Shown: positions 34,566-43,864 of the stretch, piece by piece
Layout of the letters: every line of letters starts with the position of its first letter
Numbering within the stretch: position 1 is the stretch's first letter
NCBI RefSeq assembly: GCF_004114935.1
Contig: NZ_CP022221.1
Location: 4,919,001 to 4,983,000 of the forward strand
Direction of reading: 5' to 3'
Origin: Bradyrhizobium zhanjiangense
GTDB taxonomy: Bacteria; Pseudomonadota; Alphaproteobacteria; Rhizobiales; Xanthobacteraceae
Length of the DNA stretch: 64,000 nt
The notes under the pieces: model-generated
Told to the model about the DNA's origin: nothing
Databases searched by the model: none
Seen by the model: only the letters and a program-made list of their open reading frames with translations
Program-made: the position numbers and the translations under genes

Positions 34566-36806
34566 ATGGACACTACCGAGCTTCCGACCGACGAGGTCAG
34601 GCAAATGCTCCGGGACTCCTTGCGCGGGTTTCTCGGCGAGCAGTGGGAGGCCGATTGCCTCAGGCTTGGCGCCAAGCCGCAAGACATTGCGGCGATATGG
34701 GCCAAGCTGGTTGACCAGGGCGTTGCCGGTCTCGGCTCCGCTCCCGAGGAAGGGGGCATGCGCGAGATCGCGGTCGTGCTCGCCGAGCTCGGGCGCGCGG
34801 CGTGTCCGGCGCCGATGTGGTCGGCTACTCTGGCCAATTTCGCGCTTTCGATGGTAAGCTCGGAACTGGCCGCAGATTGCCTGGCGAAGCTGCACGAGGG
34901 GACGGCGCGGTTCGCCTTCTCGTTCGGGGCGCTCGACCCCGATGCGGGCGCCGGCGCGATCCGGGTTCGGGAGGGCAGAGCGGACGGGGTGCTCCGGCTC
35001 GTGGAAGCCGCGGACAGCTGCACGCATCTCCTCGTTGCCATTGACCCCGCGCTCCTGGGCCTCGTGGCGCTGGATGCTGCCGGCGTCGCAATTGCCCCAA
35101 CGAGGGCCATGGGTGCCTGGGGGGCTTGCGAGGTGCGTCTCAGTTCGGCGCCGATCAGCCTCGTCGCGATCGAGTTGGGCGTACTCGACGATCTCTTGCT
35201 GAGGGGAAAGCTGGCGCTGACGGCGCGAGCCCACGGTGCCGCCCAGCGAGGGTTCGAGCTCGCCACGGACTATGCCAAGGAACGGCATCAGTTCGGCCAG
35301 CCGATCGGCCGCTTCCAGGCCATCCAGCACAAGCTTGCCAATGGCTTCATTGCCCTCGAAGGGGTGCGGCTGATCATTGATCATGTGGCCAGGCTTCACG
35401 ATTTTGGGGACCGCGACTGGCGCTACTTCGCCCATGCGGCAGTTGCCTTTGCCTGCGATGCCTTGCGGCGCGTCTCGCTGGAAACGCATCACGCGTTCGG
35501 CGCGATCGGTTATGCCGACGAGCACGAAGCTCCGCTGCATTTCAAGCGGGTGCATCTCGACACCGTCATGCTGGGCGGGGCAGCTCCGGCGAAGAAATGG
35601 CTGGCATCCGCGTTGCTGGAGCCCGGCAGTTCGGGCCTGCCTGAATATGATCTTGGCCCGGCCGGCAATTCGCTGCGCGCGCAGGTGAAGGATTGGCTGG
35701 AGCAGCATTGGTCGGGCGACCGGAAGGCCGAATTCGATCGCAAGCCGTTCGCCAAGCGCGAGTTCGACGCCGAGTTCGCGCGCGAGATCGGCAAGACGGG
35801 CTGGATCGGTCTCGGCTGGCCCCGGCAGTTCGGCGGCCAGGCTCGTTCGCCGCTCGAGCAGATCGCGTTCATGGAGACGATGGAGCGGGGCGAAGCGCCG
35901 CGCATCGGCGCCGCGATCCAGGCCAATGCCCTGATGATGTTCGGGACGCCTGAGCAGCAGCAGCGATATCTGCCCGAAATCCTGCGCGGCGAGGCCATGC
36001 ATGGGATGGGCTACAGCGAACCGCAGGCGGGCTCGGATCTCGCGGCGCTGCGCACCAGCGCGGTGCGCGATGGCGATCACTGGGTCATCAACGGCCAGAA
36101 GATCTGGACCACGACCTGGTGGGGCAAATACATGTTCCTGGCCGCGCGTACCGACAAGGACGCCAGGCCGCCGCACGCCGGCATCAGCATGTTCATCGTG
36201 CCCATGAACGCCGAGGGGATCACGGTCCGGCCGGCCACCACGATGTATGACGGCTCCTTCGCCAACGTCTTCTACGACAACGTCCGCATTCCCCAGGAAA
36301 ACCTCGTCGGCGAAGTCAATGGGGGCTGGAAGGTCCTGACCGGCGCGCTCGCCTTCGAGCGCGGGCTGGTCGGGGGCGGTATAGTCCTGAAAGTCGCTCA
36401 CGCCTTCGAGCAGCTGCGCGGGCACGTGATGGAGAGGGACGCTGCGGGAATGGCGCTCAGCGACGATCCCATCGTGCGTGACAGGATAGCGTCGCTGGCT
36501 GCAGAGATCGAGATCGGGCGTCAATTGATGATGCATTGCGCCGAGCTTGCCGCGGACGGCATGACACCGCCGGAATACGGCGCGATCAGCAAGGTGTTCT
36601 CCGGGGAGCTGATGGAGCGCTTCGGCGAGGCGGCCCTCGACATCCTCGGCGCGAGGGCGACGCTGTCGGAGCAGATGCCTGGCGCGATCGACAACGGCCG
36701 TTTCGAGCAGAACCTGCGTCATTCGCTGATGTGGGTGATCAGCATCGGCACCAACGAGATCCAGCGCAGCCTGATCGCCCAACGAGCGCTTGGGCTGCCC
36801 AGATAG
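34566..36806 (+). CDS. Double-domain (fused) acyl-CoA dehydrogenase
   Basis: A 746-residue protein with two acyl-CoA dehydrogenase units in tandem. The N-half (about 1-365) has a degenerate front domain, then ERHQFGQPIGRFQAIQHKLAN near 240 and FGAIGYADEHEAPLHFKR near 310. The C-half (about 375-746) is canonical, with [22 protein letters not shown] near 481 and an ending GTNEIQRSLIAQRALG. Such pairs occur as separate alpha and beta subunits in heterotetrameric enzymes for bulky steroid-like CoA esters, and fused versions exist. The frame is uninterrupted, so this is a true fusion. It sits between an enoyl-CoA hydratase and a CoA-transferase gene. Confidence 0.9.
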   Translation: MDTTELPTDEVRQMLRDSLRGFLGEQWEADCLRLGAKPQDIAAIWAKLVDQGVAGLGSAPEEGGMREIAVVLAELGRAACPAPMWSATLANFALSMVSSELAADCLAKLHEGTARFAFSFGALDPDAGAGAIRVREGRADGVLRLVEAADSCTHLLVAIDPALLGLVALDAAGVAIAPTRAMGAWGACEVRLSSAPISLVAIELGVLDDLLLRGKLALTARAHGAAQRGFELATDYAKERHQFGQPIGRFQAIQHKLANGFIALEGVRLIIDHVARLHDFGDRDWRYFAHAAVAFACDALRRVSLETHHAFGAIGYADEHEAPLHFKRVHLDTVMLGGAAPAKKWLASALLEPGSSGLPEYDLGPAGNSLRAQVKDWLEQHWSGDRKAEFDRKPFAKREFDAEFAREIGKTGWIGLGWPRQFGGQARSPLEQIAFMETMERGEAPRIGAAIQANALMMFGTPEQQQRYLPEILRGEAMHGMGYSEPQAGSDLAALRTSAVRDGDHWVINGQKIWTTTWWGKYMFLAARTDKDARPPHAGISMFIVPMNAEGITVRPATTMYDGSFANVFYDNVRIPQENLVGEVNGGWKVLTGALAFERGLVGGGIVLKVAHAFEQLRGHVMERDAAGMALSDDPIVRDRIASLAAEIEIGRQLMMHCAELAADGMTPPEYGAISKVFSGELMERFGEAALDILGARATLSEQMPGAIDNGRFEQNLRHSLMWVISIGTNEIQRSLIAQRALGLPR

Positions 36807-36817
36807 GGAGTGACCGC

Positions 36818-38026
36818 ATGCAACCGCAGGGGACCACGAATCCGCCGCTCGAAGGCGTCCGCGTGCTCGACTTCTCGATCATGCTGGCCGGCCCCTATTG
36901 CGCGAGGCTGCTCGCCGATGCCGGCGCGGAGGTCATCAAGATCGAGCCGCCCGAGGGTGACGATATGCGTCTGCGGGCACCGTTGCGGGGCGGCCAGAGT
37001 GCCTATTTCGGCCAGCTCAATGCGGGCAAGCGCAGCCTTGCGCTCGACCTGAAAAATCCCGAGGCGATCGAACTGGTTCGCCGGCTGGTCAAGGAGTCCG
37101 ATATCCTGGTCGAGAATTTCCGGCCGGGCGTGATGGACCGGCTTGGCCTCGGCTACGAGGCGCTGCGCGCGATCAATCCGCGCCTGATCTACTGCTCGAT
37201 CTCGGGCTACGGGCAAACGGGACCGGCCGCCGAGCGCGCCGCCTACGCTATGATCGTTCACGCCGAGAGCGGCTTCGACCGCTCGCTGATGCGGTATGCG
37301 GGCGATCGCGACCGGCCGGCGGCGGGGGCCGTTTTCGTCGCGGACGTGCTCGGCGGGATCTTCGGCTATTCGGCGATCCAGACCGCCATGGTCCAGCGCG
37401 CGCGAACGGGGACAGGCCAAAGGATCGACGTCGCCCTGATGGACTGCATGCTCAACCTGCTCGTCTACGAATTGCAGGAAGCGCAGTTCGCCCCGCAGGC
37501 GCCGCGCGCCGCCTATGGTCCGGTCCGGGCTTCCGACGGCGACATCCTGGTTGCGCCGATCACGCCGCGAAATTTCGCCGCGCTGTGCGAGGTGACGGGG
37601 CAGGGCGAGCTCGCGAACGACCCGCGCTTCAGGACGGTGCCGGGCCGCGCGGCCAACTGGAGCGCGATGATGCAGGTCGTCGAGAAATGGTCCGAGCAGC
37701 ATACGGTGCGGGAGTGCATGGCTGCCCTCGACAAGGCCGGCGTTCCCAGTGCCGAATATCGCGATCCGGGAGCCGCCTTGACCGACCCGCATCTCCTTCA
37801 GCGCGGCGCATTCGCGACGATTGCGGATAGTGCGGGGGAATTCCTGGGCGTCAATGCGCCCTGGAAGATGTCGTCCGGATCGACCGCCATGCGGCGGGAG
37901 ATCCCCGCTGTCGGTGCGCACCGCGACGAATTGCTGTCCCGGGTCCTCGGCCTGTCCGGCGAGGCGATTGCCGGCCTCGCTGGCGCCGGAGTGTTTGGAA
38001 GCGTCAGCGCCCGGTCGAAAGGCTAG
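36818..38026 (+). CDS. Family III (CaiB/BaiF) CoA-transferase
   Basis: A 402-residue family III CoA-transferase. It opens with LEGVRVLDFSIMLAGPYCARLLADAGAEVIKIEPP and the catalytic Asp is in VFVADVLGG (Asp176). These enzymes move CoA between carboxylic acids, saving ATP in substrate activation. The ATG at 36818 has GGGAG 7 nt upstream and follows the double acyl-CoA dehydrogenase by 11 bp. A second CoA-transferase is encoded at 45144. It probably makes the CoA thioester used by the neighbouring dehydrogenases. Confidence 0.92.
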   Translation: MQPQGTTNPPLEGVRVLDFSIMLAGPYCARLLADAGAEVIKIEPPEGDDMRLRAPLRGGQSAYFGQLNAGKRSLALDLKNPEAIELVRRLVKESDILVENFRPGVMDRLGLGYEALRAINPRLIYCSISGYGQTGPAAERAAYAMIVHAESGFDRSLMRYAGDRDRPAAGAVFVADVLGGIFGYSAIQTAMVQRARTGTGQRIDVALMDCMLNLLVYELQEAQFAPQAPRAAYGPVRASDGDILVAPITPRNFAALCEVTGQGELANDPRFRTVPGRAANWSAMMQVVEKWSEQHTVRECMAALDKAGVPSAEYRDPGAALTDPHLLQRGAFATIADSAGEFLGVNAPWKMSSGSTAMRREIPAVGAHRDELLSRVLGLSGEAIAGLAGAGVFGSVSARSKG

Positions 38027-38055
38027 TTCACGTCAGCGCGCGGAGGGCACCGTCC

Positions 38056-39168
38056 ATGAAGATCATCGCTGCAATAGCAAATGGGCCGCGCGACCCCTTC
38101 GAGGTCGTCCCCTGCGAACTCTCGGCGCCGCGCGCCAGCGAGGTCCTGGTCCGGGTGCACGCCTGCGGCATCTGTCACACCGATCTGGCGGTCAAGTATG
38201 GGCACATTCCGGTGCAGATGCCCAAGGTTCTGGGCCATGAAGGCGCGGGCGTGATCGAGCAGGTCGGCCCGGGCGTGACATCGGTCCGGCCGGGCGACCA
38301 CGTCCTCATGAGCTTCGGCTCCTGCGGCGAATGCGCGAATTGTAGCGACGGCGCGCTCGGCTATTGCGATCATTTTCGCGCCATCAACCTGTTCGGAAGC
38401 AGGCCCGGCGGCTCGGCGCTGTCACGCGGCGGGAGCGAACTCGGCGGTCATTTCTTCGCGCAATCCGCCTTCGCGAGCCACGCGATCGCCACCACCAGGA
38501 ACATCGTCAAGGTCGATGCCGATCTGCCGCTGGACCTTCTTGCGCCACTCGGATGCGGGATCCAGACCGGCATGGGATCGGTCATGAACGTGCTGCGGCC
38601 GCAGGCCGGGACCTCGATTGCGGTGTTCGGCGTCGGCGCGGTCGGCCTGTCCGCCATCATCGCCGCGCAGATCGTCGGCTGCTCGACCATCATCGCCGTG
38701 GATGTCGTGCCGGAGCGGCTACGCGTTGCGCGCGAGCTGGGCGCGACGCATGCGGTCTCTGGCGGTGCGGAGACTCCAGCGGCGGAGATCACCGATCTCA
38801 CGCAGGGCGGTGCGCATTTTTCACTCGACACGACGGGCGTGCCGGCGGCCGTGGCAAGCTCGGTCAATTGCCTGCGCGCGCGAGGCGTGAGCGCGCAGGT
38901 CGCGGCCCCACCTCGGGGAACGATGTATGCGGCCGAAGCCAGTGTGCTGGTCGGGCGGGGAATCTCCATCCGCGGCGTGGTCGAGGGCGATGCAAATCCC
39001 CAGCTGTTCATTCCGCGCATGATCGGCTTCTTCCGCGAAGGCCGGTTGCCGCTCGACAAATTCGTCAAGACTTATCCGCTCGCGGGGATTAACGAGGCCG
39101 TTGACGACCTCGACAGCGGTCGCGTGGTCAAGCCCGTTCTGACCATGGCGGGGATTGGGAGTGCTTAA
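38056..39168 (+). CDS. Zinc-dependent alcohol dehydrogenase (class III/aryl-alcohol type)
   Basis: A 370-residue medium-chain dehydrogenase. Catalytic zinc ligands lie in ACGICHTDLA (Cys) and LGHEGAG (His). The structural zinc loop CGECANCSDGALGYC has four cysteines. The NAD fold shows FGVGAVGLSAI near 193. Length and motifs match the aryl-alcohol/benzyl-alcohol group. It would oxidise an alcohol to an aldehyde, possibly the product of the P450 that follows 30 bp later. The gene is 29 bp after the CoA-transferase. Confidence 0.9.
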   Translation: MKIIAAIANGPRDPFEVVPCELSAPRASEVLVRVHACGICHTDLAVKYGHIPVQMPKVLGHEGAGVIEQVGPGVTSVRPGDHVLMSFGSCGECANCSDGALGYCDHFRAINLFGSRPGGSALSRGGSELGGHFFAQSAFASHAIATTRNIVKVDADLPLDLLAPLGCGIQTGMGSVMNVLRPQAGTSIAVFGVGAVGLSAIIAAQIVGCSTIIAVDVVPERLRVARELGATHAVSGGAETPAAEITDLTQGGAHFSLDTTGVPAAVASSVNCLRARGVSAQVAAPPRGTMYAAEASVLVGRGISIRGVVEGDANPQLFIPRMIGFFREGRLPLDKFVKTYPLAGINEAVDDLDSGRVVKPVLTMAGIGSA

Positions 39169-39198
39169 CAAGACACAAACAAGCAGGGAGGAGGAACG

Positions 39199-40434
39199 AT
39201 GCTCGACATCGCAACGGATAATGCAATCGCCGATCACAGAACCTACGGCAATGTCGGTCTGCAGCACCGGCTCTTCGGCGAACTACGGCGCGACGATCCG
39301 GTCCATTGGACGCAACCGCAAGGCTATCGTCCGTTCTGGACCATCACCAAATACGCCGACATCATCGAAATCGAGCGCCAGGCCGATCGCTTCATCAACG
39401 CGCCGCGAACCAAGCTTCTCAGCATCGATTTCGAAAGCAAGGTGAGGGAGGCGATGAGCGGCAAGCCCATGCTGGTCCGGGCCTTGCCGCAGATGGATAA
39501 TCCCGATCACGGCAAATATCAGAAGCTCACCCACGCCTGGTTTCAGCCCCGGCACATCCGGACATTGTCCGAGCGCATGGCGGCGCTGGCGAAGGAGAGC
39601 GTCGATCGTCTCGTGGCGATGGGCAACCAGTGCGATTTCTACAATGATATCGCGATCTACTATCCGTTGCGGGTCCTGATGACCATCCTCGGCCTGCCGC
39701 GCAGCGACGAGGAACGCCTGCTCAAGATCACCCAGGCCTATTTCGGCGGCGGCGATCCAGAGATGCAGAAGGGCTCCGACCTGATCGACGCCACGATCGC
39801 CTATGTCGACTATTTCAAGGACGTCGCGCGGGAGAGGCGAAAGAACCCGCAGGACGACGTGGCGACGGTGATCGCAACGTCCGAGATCGACGGCCGGCCG
39901 ATCGAGGATTTCGAGGCCTATTCGTACTATGTCGCGCTCGCGAGCGCGGGACACGACACGACGAGCGCAACGATCGCCGGCGGCCTGCTGGCCTTGATCG
40001 AGAATCCCGATGCCATGGCCCGCCTGCAGCACGACCCCGAGCTCCTTTCGGACGCCGCGGAAGAGATGGTGCGCTGGGTCTCGCCGGTCAAACACTTCTT
40101 CCGCACCGCAACGGCCGACTACGACATTCGCGGCAAGACGATCAGAGCCGGGGACAGCCTCCTCCTCAGCTATCCCTCAGGCAATCGGGACGAGGAAGCC
40201 TTCGATCGGCCCTTCCAGTTCATTCCCGATCGGTCGCCCAACCGGCATCTCGGCTACGGCTTCGGTATTCACGCCTGCATCGGCCGGCACCTTGCCAAGG
40301 CCGAGATCGTGGCCTTCTTCCGCGAATTCCTCGGCAGGATCGAGCGGGTCGAGCTCGCGGGCGCCCTGGCCTGGACCGAAACCTCGTTCCTCGGCGGGGT
40401 GAAACGCCTGCCGGTCCGCTATTCGGTGCGATAG
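39199..40434 (+). CDS. Cytochrome P450
   Basis: A 411-residue soluble bacterial P450. The oxygen-binding I-helix reads SAGHDTTSATIAGG near residue 248. The heme-thiolate loop GYGFGIHACIGRHLAKAE carries Cys360, and the ExxR motif lies before it in DAAEEMVRW. It would hydroxylate or demethylate an organic substrate using electrons from a ferredoxin not encoded next to it. The start has GGGAGGAGG 6 nt upstream. The upstream alcohol dehydrogenase could oxidise its product. It ends 43 bp before the convergent MarR gene. Confidence 0.93.
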   Translation: MLDIATDNAIADHRTYGNVGLQHRLFGELRRDDPVHWTQPQGYRPFWTITKYADIIEIERQADRFINAPRTKLLSIDFESKVREAMSGKPMLVRALPQMDNPDHGKYQKLTHAWFQPRHIRTLSERMAALAKESVDRLVAMGNQCDFYNDIAIYYPLRVLMTILGLPRSDEERLLKITQAYFGGGDPEMQKGSDLIDATIAYVDYFKDVARERRKNPQDDVATVIATSEIDGRPIEDFEAYSYYVALASAGHDTTSATIAGGLLALIENPDAMARLQHDPELLSDAAEEMVRWVSPVKHFFRTATADYDIRGKTIRAGDSLLLSYPSGNRDEEAFDRPFQFIPDRSPNRHLGYGFGIHACIGRHLAKAEIVAFFREFLGRIERVELAGALAWTETSFLGGVKRLPVRYSVR

Positions 40435-40477
40435 CGAGCATCGCGGCACGTGCGCGTCCTCGAAGGCAGGCAACAGG

Positions 40478-40966
40478 TTAGGTCCCTGAGGACGAGGGCG
40501 CCGCGGCCTTGGCGATCGCGAGCATGCAGTTGAGGAAGTGGACGCGGTCCTCCTTGCTCAGGGGCGCGAGCAGGGTGTTCTGAAGCTCGGCCGCGGCGGG
40601 GATGACTCGGAGAAGGCCTTCCTCGCCCTTGGCGGTGATCTGGACCTGGATCGACCGCCGGTCGTCCGCGTTGCTGCGTTTCGAGATCAGCTTGCGCGCC
40701 GTCATGCGCTTGAGCATCTCGCTGAGCGTGTTGCGATCGCTGCTGATGCGCACGGCGAGGGCGGACGGGGTGAGGGGACCATCCTGATAGAGTGCGATCA
40801 ACACGCCGAACTGCCGTGGCGTGATGTCGCTCTGGCCGGTCAGATCTTGGTAGAGCAGGTCATAGCGGGCCTCGAGCAGCCGAAGCAGAAACCCAACGCC
40901 TCCTTCGAGGCGCCAGTTGCGCGCCATCTCCACCGCGCTCGCATTCTTGTCCTTGGGCGCTGACAT
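40478..40966 (-). CDS. MarR family transcriptional regulator
   Basis: A 162-residue winged-helix regulator. LTGQSDITPRQFGVLIALYQDG near residue 40 precedes the recognition helix region (SALAVRISSDRNTLSEMLKRM) and the wing with DDRRSIQVQITAKG. MarR proteins sense aromatic acids or CoA esters and repress catabolic genes. It diverges from the HicB-like/Rieske operon across a 204-bp region that contains the palindrome at 41117-41130, its likely operator. Confidence 0.9.
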   Translation of the reverse strand: MSAPKDKNASAVEMARNWRLEGGVGFLLRLLEARYDLLYQDLTGQSDITPRQFGVLIALYQDGPLTPSALAVRISSDRNTLSEMLKRMTARKLISKRSNADDRRSIQVQITAKGEEGLLRVIPAAAELQNTLLAPLSKEDRVHFLNCMLAIAKAAAPSSSGT

Positions 40967-41116
40967 GCCGTCGCTGACCTGAACTCTCCTGGAATTGCTC
41001 AGGCGTTAGCAGCTTGTCCGATGGCTCTCAACCCATGGCGGAACGTGCGCCAGAAGTGCTGCGTCCGGACAAGCCGGCGCGACCGGATTTGCTATTGCAA
41101 ACCATTCGCCGATGTA

Positions 41117-41130
41117 GTACGTATACGTAT
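41117..41130. promoter_or_regulatory. MarR-type operator (GTAC-N6-GTAT)
   Basis: GTAC-GTATAC-GTAT, with TACGTATACGTA (41118-41129) a perfect 12-bp palindrome. It lies in the region between the MarR gene (start 40966) and the HicB-like gene (start 41171), 41 bp before the latter. The GTAC/GTAT half-sites at 6-nt spacing have the same form as the three sites at 59.9-62.9 kb near the second MarR gene, although the spacer differs. Confidence 0.65.
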
Positions 41131-41170
41131 CAAATGGGAGCGCAACAGCCGCTCTGCCGGGGAGGACTGC

Positions 41171-41539
41171 TTGGATCTGCGGAAGCTGCTGTCGATTCCC
41201 TATCTCCTCGAAGCCGAGGCGGTCGAAACCGAGCCCGGTCGGTGGCTCGTACGCCTGGCCTATCCCGAATTGCCCGGCTGCAGTGCGGAAGGCGCGGTGG
41301 TCGAGGAAGCCCTGCGGGATCTCGAGCGGCGTCGCATCGAGACGATCGTCGGCCTCGTCGAGGCCGGGACGACGCCACCCATTCCACGCCAGCCGCTGGC
41401 CTCGGCCGATCCGCTCTGGACCGCACGCGATCTCGGACTGTCGGCGCGGGTCGCAGCGCTCCTGGGCGTTGCCCCGGAGCAAGCCATCGACGGAATCCCA
41501 CCGAAGGAGGAAGCAGATGTTGTCACGCGAGGACAATGA
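41171..41539 (+). CDS. Small HicB-like protein upstream of Rieske oxygenase
   Basis: A 122-residue protein. Residues about 8-70 resemble the HicB antitoxin fold: LLEAEAVETEPGRWLVRLAY, then PELPGCSAEG and VVEEALRDLE, the usual beta-strand/Pro-Gly-Cys/helix pattern. No HicA toxin gene is adjacent and no DNA-binding tail is recognised. The TTG start was chosen for GGAGG 5 nt upstream (41161-41165). Its 3' end overlaps the oxygenase gene by 23 bp in another frame, so the two are co-translated. A regulatory or assembly role for the oxygenase is possible, but this is inference. Confidence 0.72.
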   Translation: MDLRKLLSIPYLLEAEAVETEPGRWLVRLAYPELPGCSAEGAVVEEALRDLERRRIETIVGLVEAGTTPPIPRQPLASADPLWTARDLGLSARVAALLGVAPEQAIDGIPPKEEADVVTRGQ

Positions 41540-42836
41540 ACGGCTCGTCAGGGTCGGCAAGGGCACGCCGCTCGGAGACCTGTTCCGTCTCTATTGGATT
41601 CCCTTCCTGCCGTCCGCGGACTTGACCAGAGACGGCCAGCCGAAGCGGGTCAGGCTGCTCGGAGAGGACCTTGTCGCCTTCCGGGATTCGGAGGGACGCG
41701 TCGGGCTGGTCGACCAGGCCTGTCCGCATCGCGGCGCGCCGATGGTGTTCGCGAGGAATGAGGATTGCGGCCTGCGATGCGTCTACCACGGCTGGAAATT
41801 CGACGTCACGGGCGCCACGACGGACATGCCGGCCGAGCCGGTCCGCAGCCGCCTGAAGGAGCGCGTGAGGATCAAGGCATATCCGTGCCGGGAGCGGAAC
41901 GGGATGATCTGGACCTATATGGGGCCCGACCAGGCTAATCTTCCGCCGCTCCCGAACGTGGAATGGAATCTGGTGCCGCAGGAGCAGGTGCATATCTCGC
42001 TGCGCGTGCAGGAGTGCAATTGGCTTCAGGCGGTCGAGGGTGAGATCGATTCCGCCCACGCGCCGCTGCTGCATGGGCGGCTGGACACGCAGGGCACGAC
42101 CAGCGCCTGGATCCAGAAGCGCGATCTGCGTCCGACATTCGAATGCATCAAGCAGGATTTCGGCATGAGCATCGCGGCGCGGCGCAATTACGATGCCAAT
42201 ACGCTGTACTGGCGCGTCAACCAGTTCATGCTGCCGTTCTACACGCTGGTCCCGCCGCTGATGCCATTTCCGGATCTCAGCGGCCATGCCTGGGTCCCGA
42301 TCGATGATGAGAACACGCTCTGCATCATGTTCTCGTATCACCCCTCGCAACCCCTGCTGCCGAAAACCCGCCAGGTCTTTGCCGATGGGCACAATGGCCG
42401 CGAGAGCGGCCATGCCAGCCGCCGCGCGCTGGTCGACCATCCGGTGACGGTGCCCTATGCGGGCTATTGGACGAAATACAATCCGCAGAACGGCTTCCAG
42501 TTCGACTACCAGGCGCAGCAGACGACCTGGTTCTCGGGCCTGCCGGGCCTGTGGGTGCAGGACGGGGCCTGCCAGAGCGGCGTGTCGCCGATCTTCGACC
42601 GCACTAGGGAAAACCTCTGCTCGAGCGACACCGGAATCGCGATGACCCGCCGCTTCATCCTGGAGGCGCTCGGGGCCTATCGCGATCACGGAACCAGGCC
42701 GAAAGGGGTGACGGACCCCGACGTGTTCATGGTCCGGGCGGTGTCGATGCGGCTGCCGCCGGAGGAGTCGTGGGTCGATGTCGGTGCGGCCTTCATGCGT
42801 GCCAGGCTCGGCGCCGATTTCGGATACGAGATGTGA
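41517..42836 (+). CDS. Rieske non-heme iron oxygenase, phthalate 4,5-dioxygenase-type oxygenase subunit
   Basis: A 439-residue oxygenase. The Rieske cluster ligands are Cys69/His71 (CPHRGAP) and Cys88/His91 (CVYHGWKFD). The mononuclear iron site is in EIDSAHAPLLHG with Asp178, His181 and His186. Length, the long C-terminal part and the adjacent FMN/2Fe-2S reductase match the homomeric phthalate-4,5-dioxygenase/aromatic O-demethylase group. The RBS is AGGAGGA, 5 nt before the ATG. It would hydroxylate or demethylate an aromatic acid. Confidence 0.9.
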   Translation: MLSREDNERLVRVGKGTPLGDLFRLYWIPFLPSADLTRDGQPKRVRLLGEDLVAFRDSEGRVGLVDQACPHRGAPMVFARNEDCGLRCVYHGWKFDVTGATTDMPAEPVRSRLKERVRIKAYPCRERNGMIWTYMGPDQANLPPLPNVEWNLVPQEQVHISLRVQECNWLQAVEGEIDSAHAPLLHGRLDTQGTTSAWIQKRDLRPTFECIKQDFGMSIAARRNYDANTLYWRVNQFMLPFYTLVPPLMPFPDLSGHAWVPIDDENTLCIMFSYHPSQPLLPKTRQVFADGHNGRESGHASRRALVDHPVTVPYAGYWTKYNPQNGFQFDYQAQQTTWFSGLPGLWVQDGACQSGVSPIFDRTRENLCSSDTGIAMTRRFILEALGAYRDHGTRPKGVTDPDVFMVRAVSMRLPPEESWVDVGAAFMRARLGADFGYEM

Positions 42837-42870
42837 GCCATTCGATGGCAGTTTCGCGGAGGCGCGCGCC

Positions 42871-43833
42871 ATGAGCGATGGCTTGTTCGACGTTCGCGTC
42901 AAGCGCATCAGCTACGAGGCGGACGGGATCAATTCCTACGAACTGATCTCGCCGACCGGCCGCGATCTCGATCCCTTCACGGCCGGCGGTCATATCGATG
43001 TGCATCTGCCGAACGGCATGGTCCGCAGCTATTCGCTGGTCAACGATCAGCGTGAGCGCCATCGCTATGTGATCGCGATCAACAAGGACGCGGCCGGGCG
43101 GGGTGGCTCGCGCTTCCTGCACGACAATCTGAAAGCGGGTGACATCGTCAGGGTGTCGCAGCCGCGCAATAACTTTGCGCTCTGCGAGCAGGCCGAGCAT
43201 TCGGTCCTGATCGCAGGCGGAATCGGGATCACGCCTCTGCTGTCCATGGCCCGTCGTCTCGACGCCCTCGGACGGTCCTTCGAACTGTTCTATGCGGCAA
43301 GGGCGCCGCGCGCGGCGGCTTTCCTCGACGAGCTCGAAGTGCTCGCGGCGAAGGGGCGCTTGAAGGTGCGCCTCGACTTCGACGACCAGCGTTGCGGGCG
43401 TCTGTTCGACCTTGCGGCGGTCATCGACCGGGCGCCGGCGCAGGCTCATCTCTATTGCTGCGGTCCGCAGCCGATGCTCGAAGCCTTCGAAGCCGCGGCG
43501 GCCGGTCGCCCGGCCGATCATCGGCATGTCGAGTATTTCCAGGCGAGCGAAGCTCCCGCGACGGCGGGCGGTTTCGAGGTGAAGCTCGCCCGCAGCAACC
43601 GGACGATTCCGGTCGAAGCCGGGAAGACGATCCTCGAGGCGCTGCTCGAGGCCGGGATCGCGGCCAACCATGCCTGCTCGGAGGGGGTCTGCGGCACCTG
43701 CGAGACGCGTGTGCTCGAAGGCATCCCGGATCATCGCGACCAGTTTCTCAGCAAGGACGAGCAGGCATCGAACAAGACCATGATGATCTGCTGCTCGGGC
43801 GCGAGGTCGGGCACGCTGGTGCTGGACCTCTAA
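42871..43833 (+). CDS. Phthalate dioxygenase reductase-type oxidoreductase (flavin, NADH, 2Fe-2S)
   Basis: A 320-residue reductase in the order flavin domain (RSYSLVND near residue 51), nucleotide domain (LIAGGIGITPLLSMAR near 113, CCGPQPM near 195) and C-terminal plant-type 2Fe-2S ferredoxin domain (CSEGVCGTC, later CC). This is the single-chain class IA reductase arrangement, usually with FMN. It lies 34 bp after the oxygenase gene and would pass NADH electrons to its Rieske centre. The ATG at 42871 follows GGAGGCGCGCGCC. Confidence 0.92.
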   Translation: MSDGLFDVRVKRISYEADGINSYELISPTGRDLDPFTAGGHIDVHLPNGMVRSYSLVNDQRERHRYVIAINKDAAGRGGSRFLHDNLKAGDIVRVSQPRNNFALCEQAEHSVLIAGGIGITPLLSMARRLDALGRSFELFYAARAPRAAAFLDELEVLAAKGRLKVRLDFDDQRCGRLFDLAAVIDRAPAQAHLYCCGPQPMLEAFEAAAAGRPADHRHVEYFQASEAPATAGGFEVKLARSNRTIPVEAGKTILEALLEAGIAANHACSEGVCGTCETRVLEGIPDHRDQFLSKDEQASNKTMMICCSGARSGTLVLDL

Positions 43834-43864
43834 GAACAACAAAGTTCGTCAACAGGGTGGAAAC

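Noticed and set aside
34566..36806. Frameshift or assembly artefact joining two acyl-CoA dehydrogenase genes
   Set aside because: The frame is continuous through a normal linker, with no leftover start/stop signals between the halves. Fused acyl-CoA dehydrogenases are known.
41171..41539. A HicAB toxin-antitoxin system
   Set aside because: Only a HicB-like domain is present. No HicA-like small RNA-binding protein is encoded within several hundred bases on either strand.
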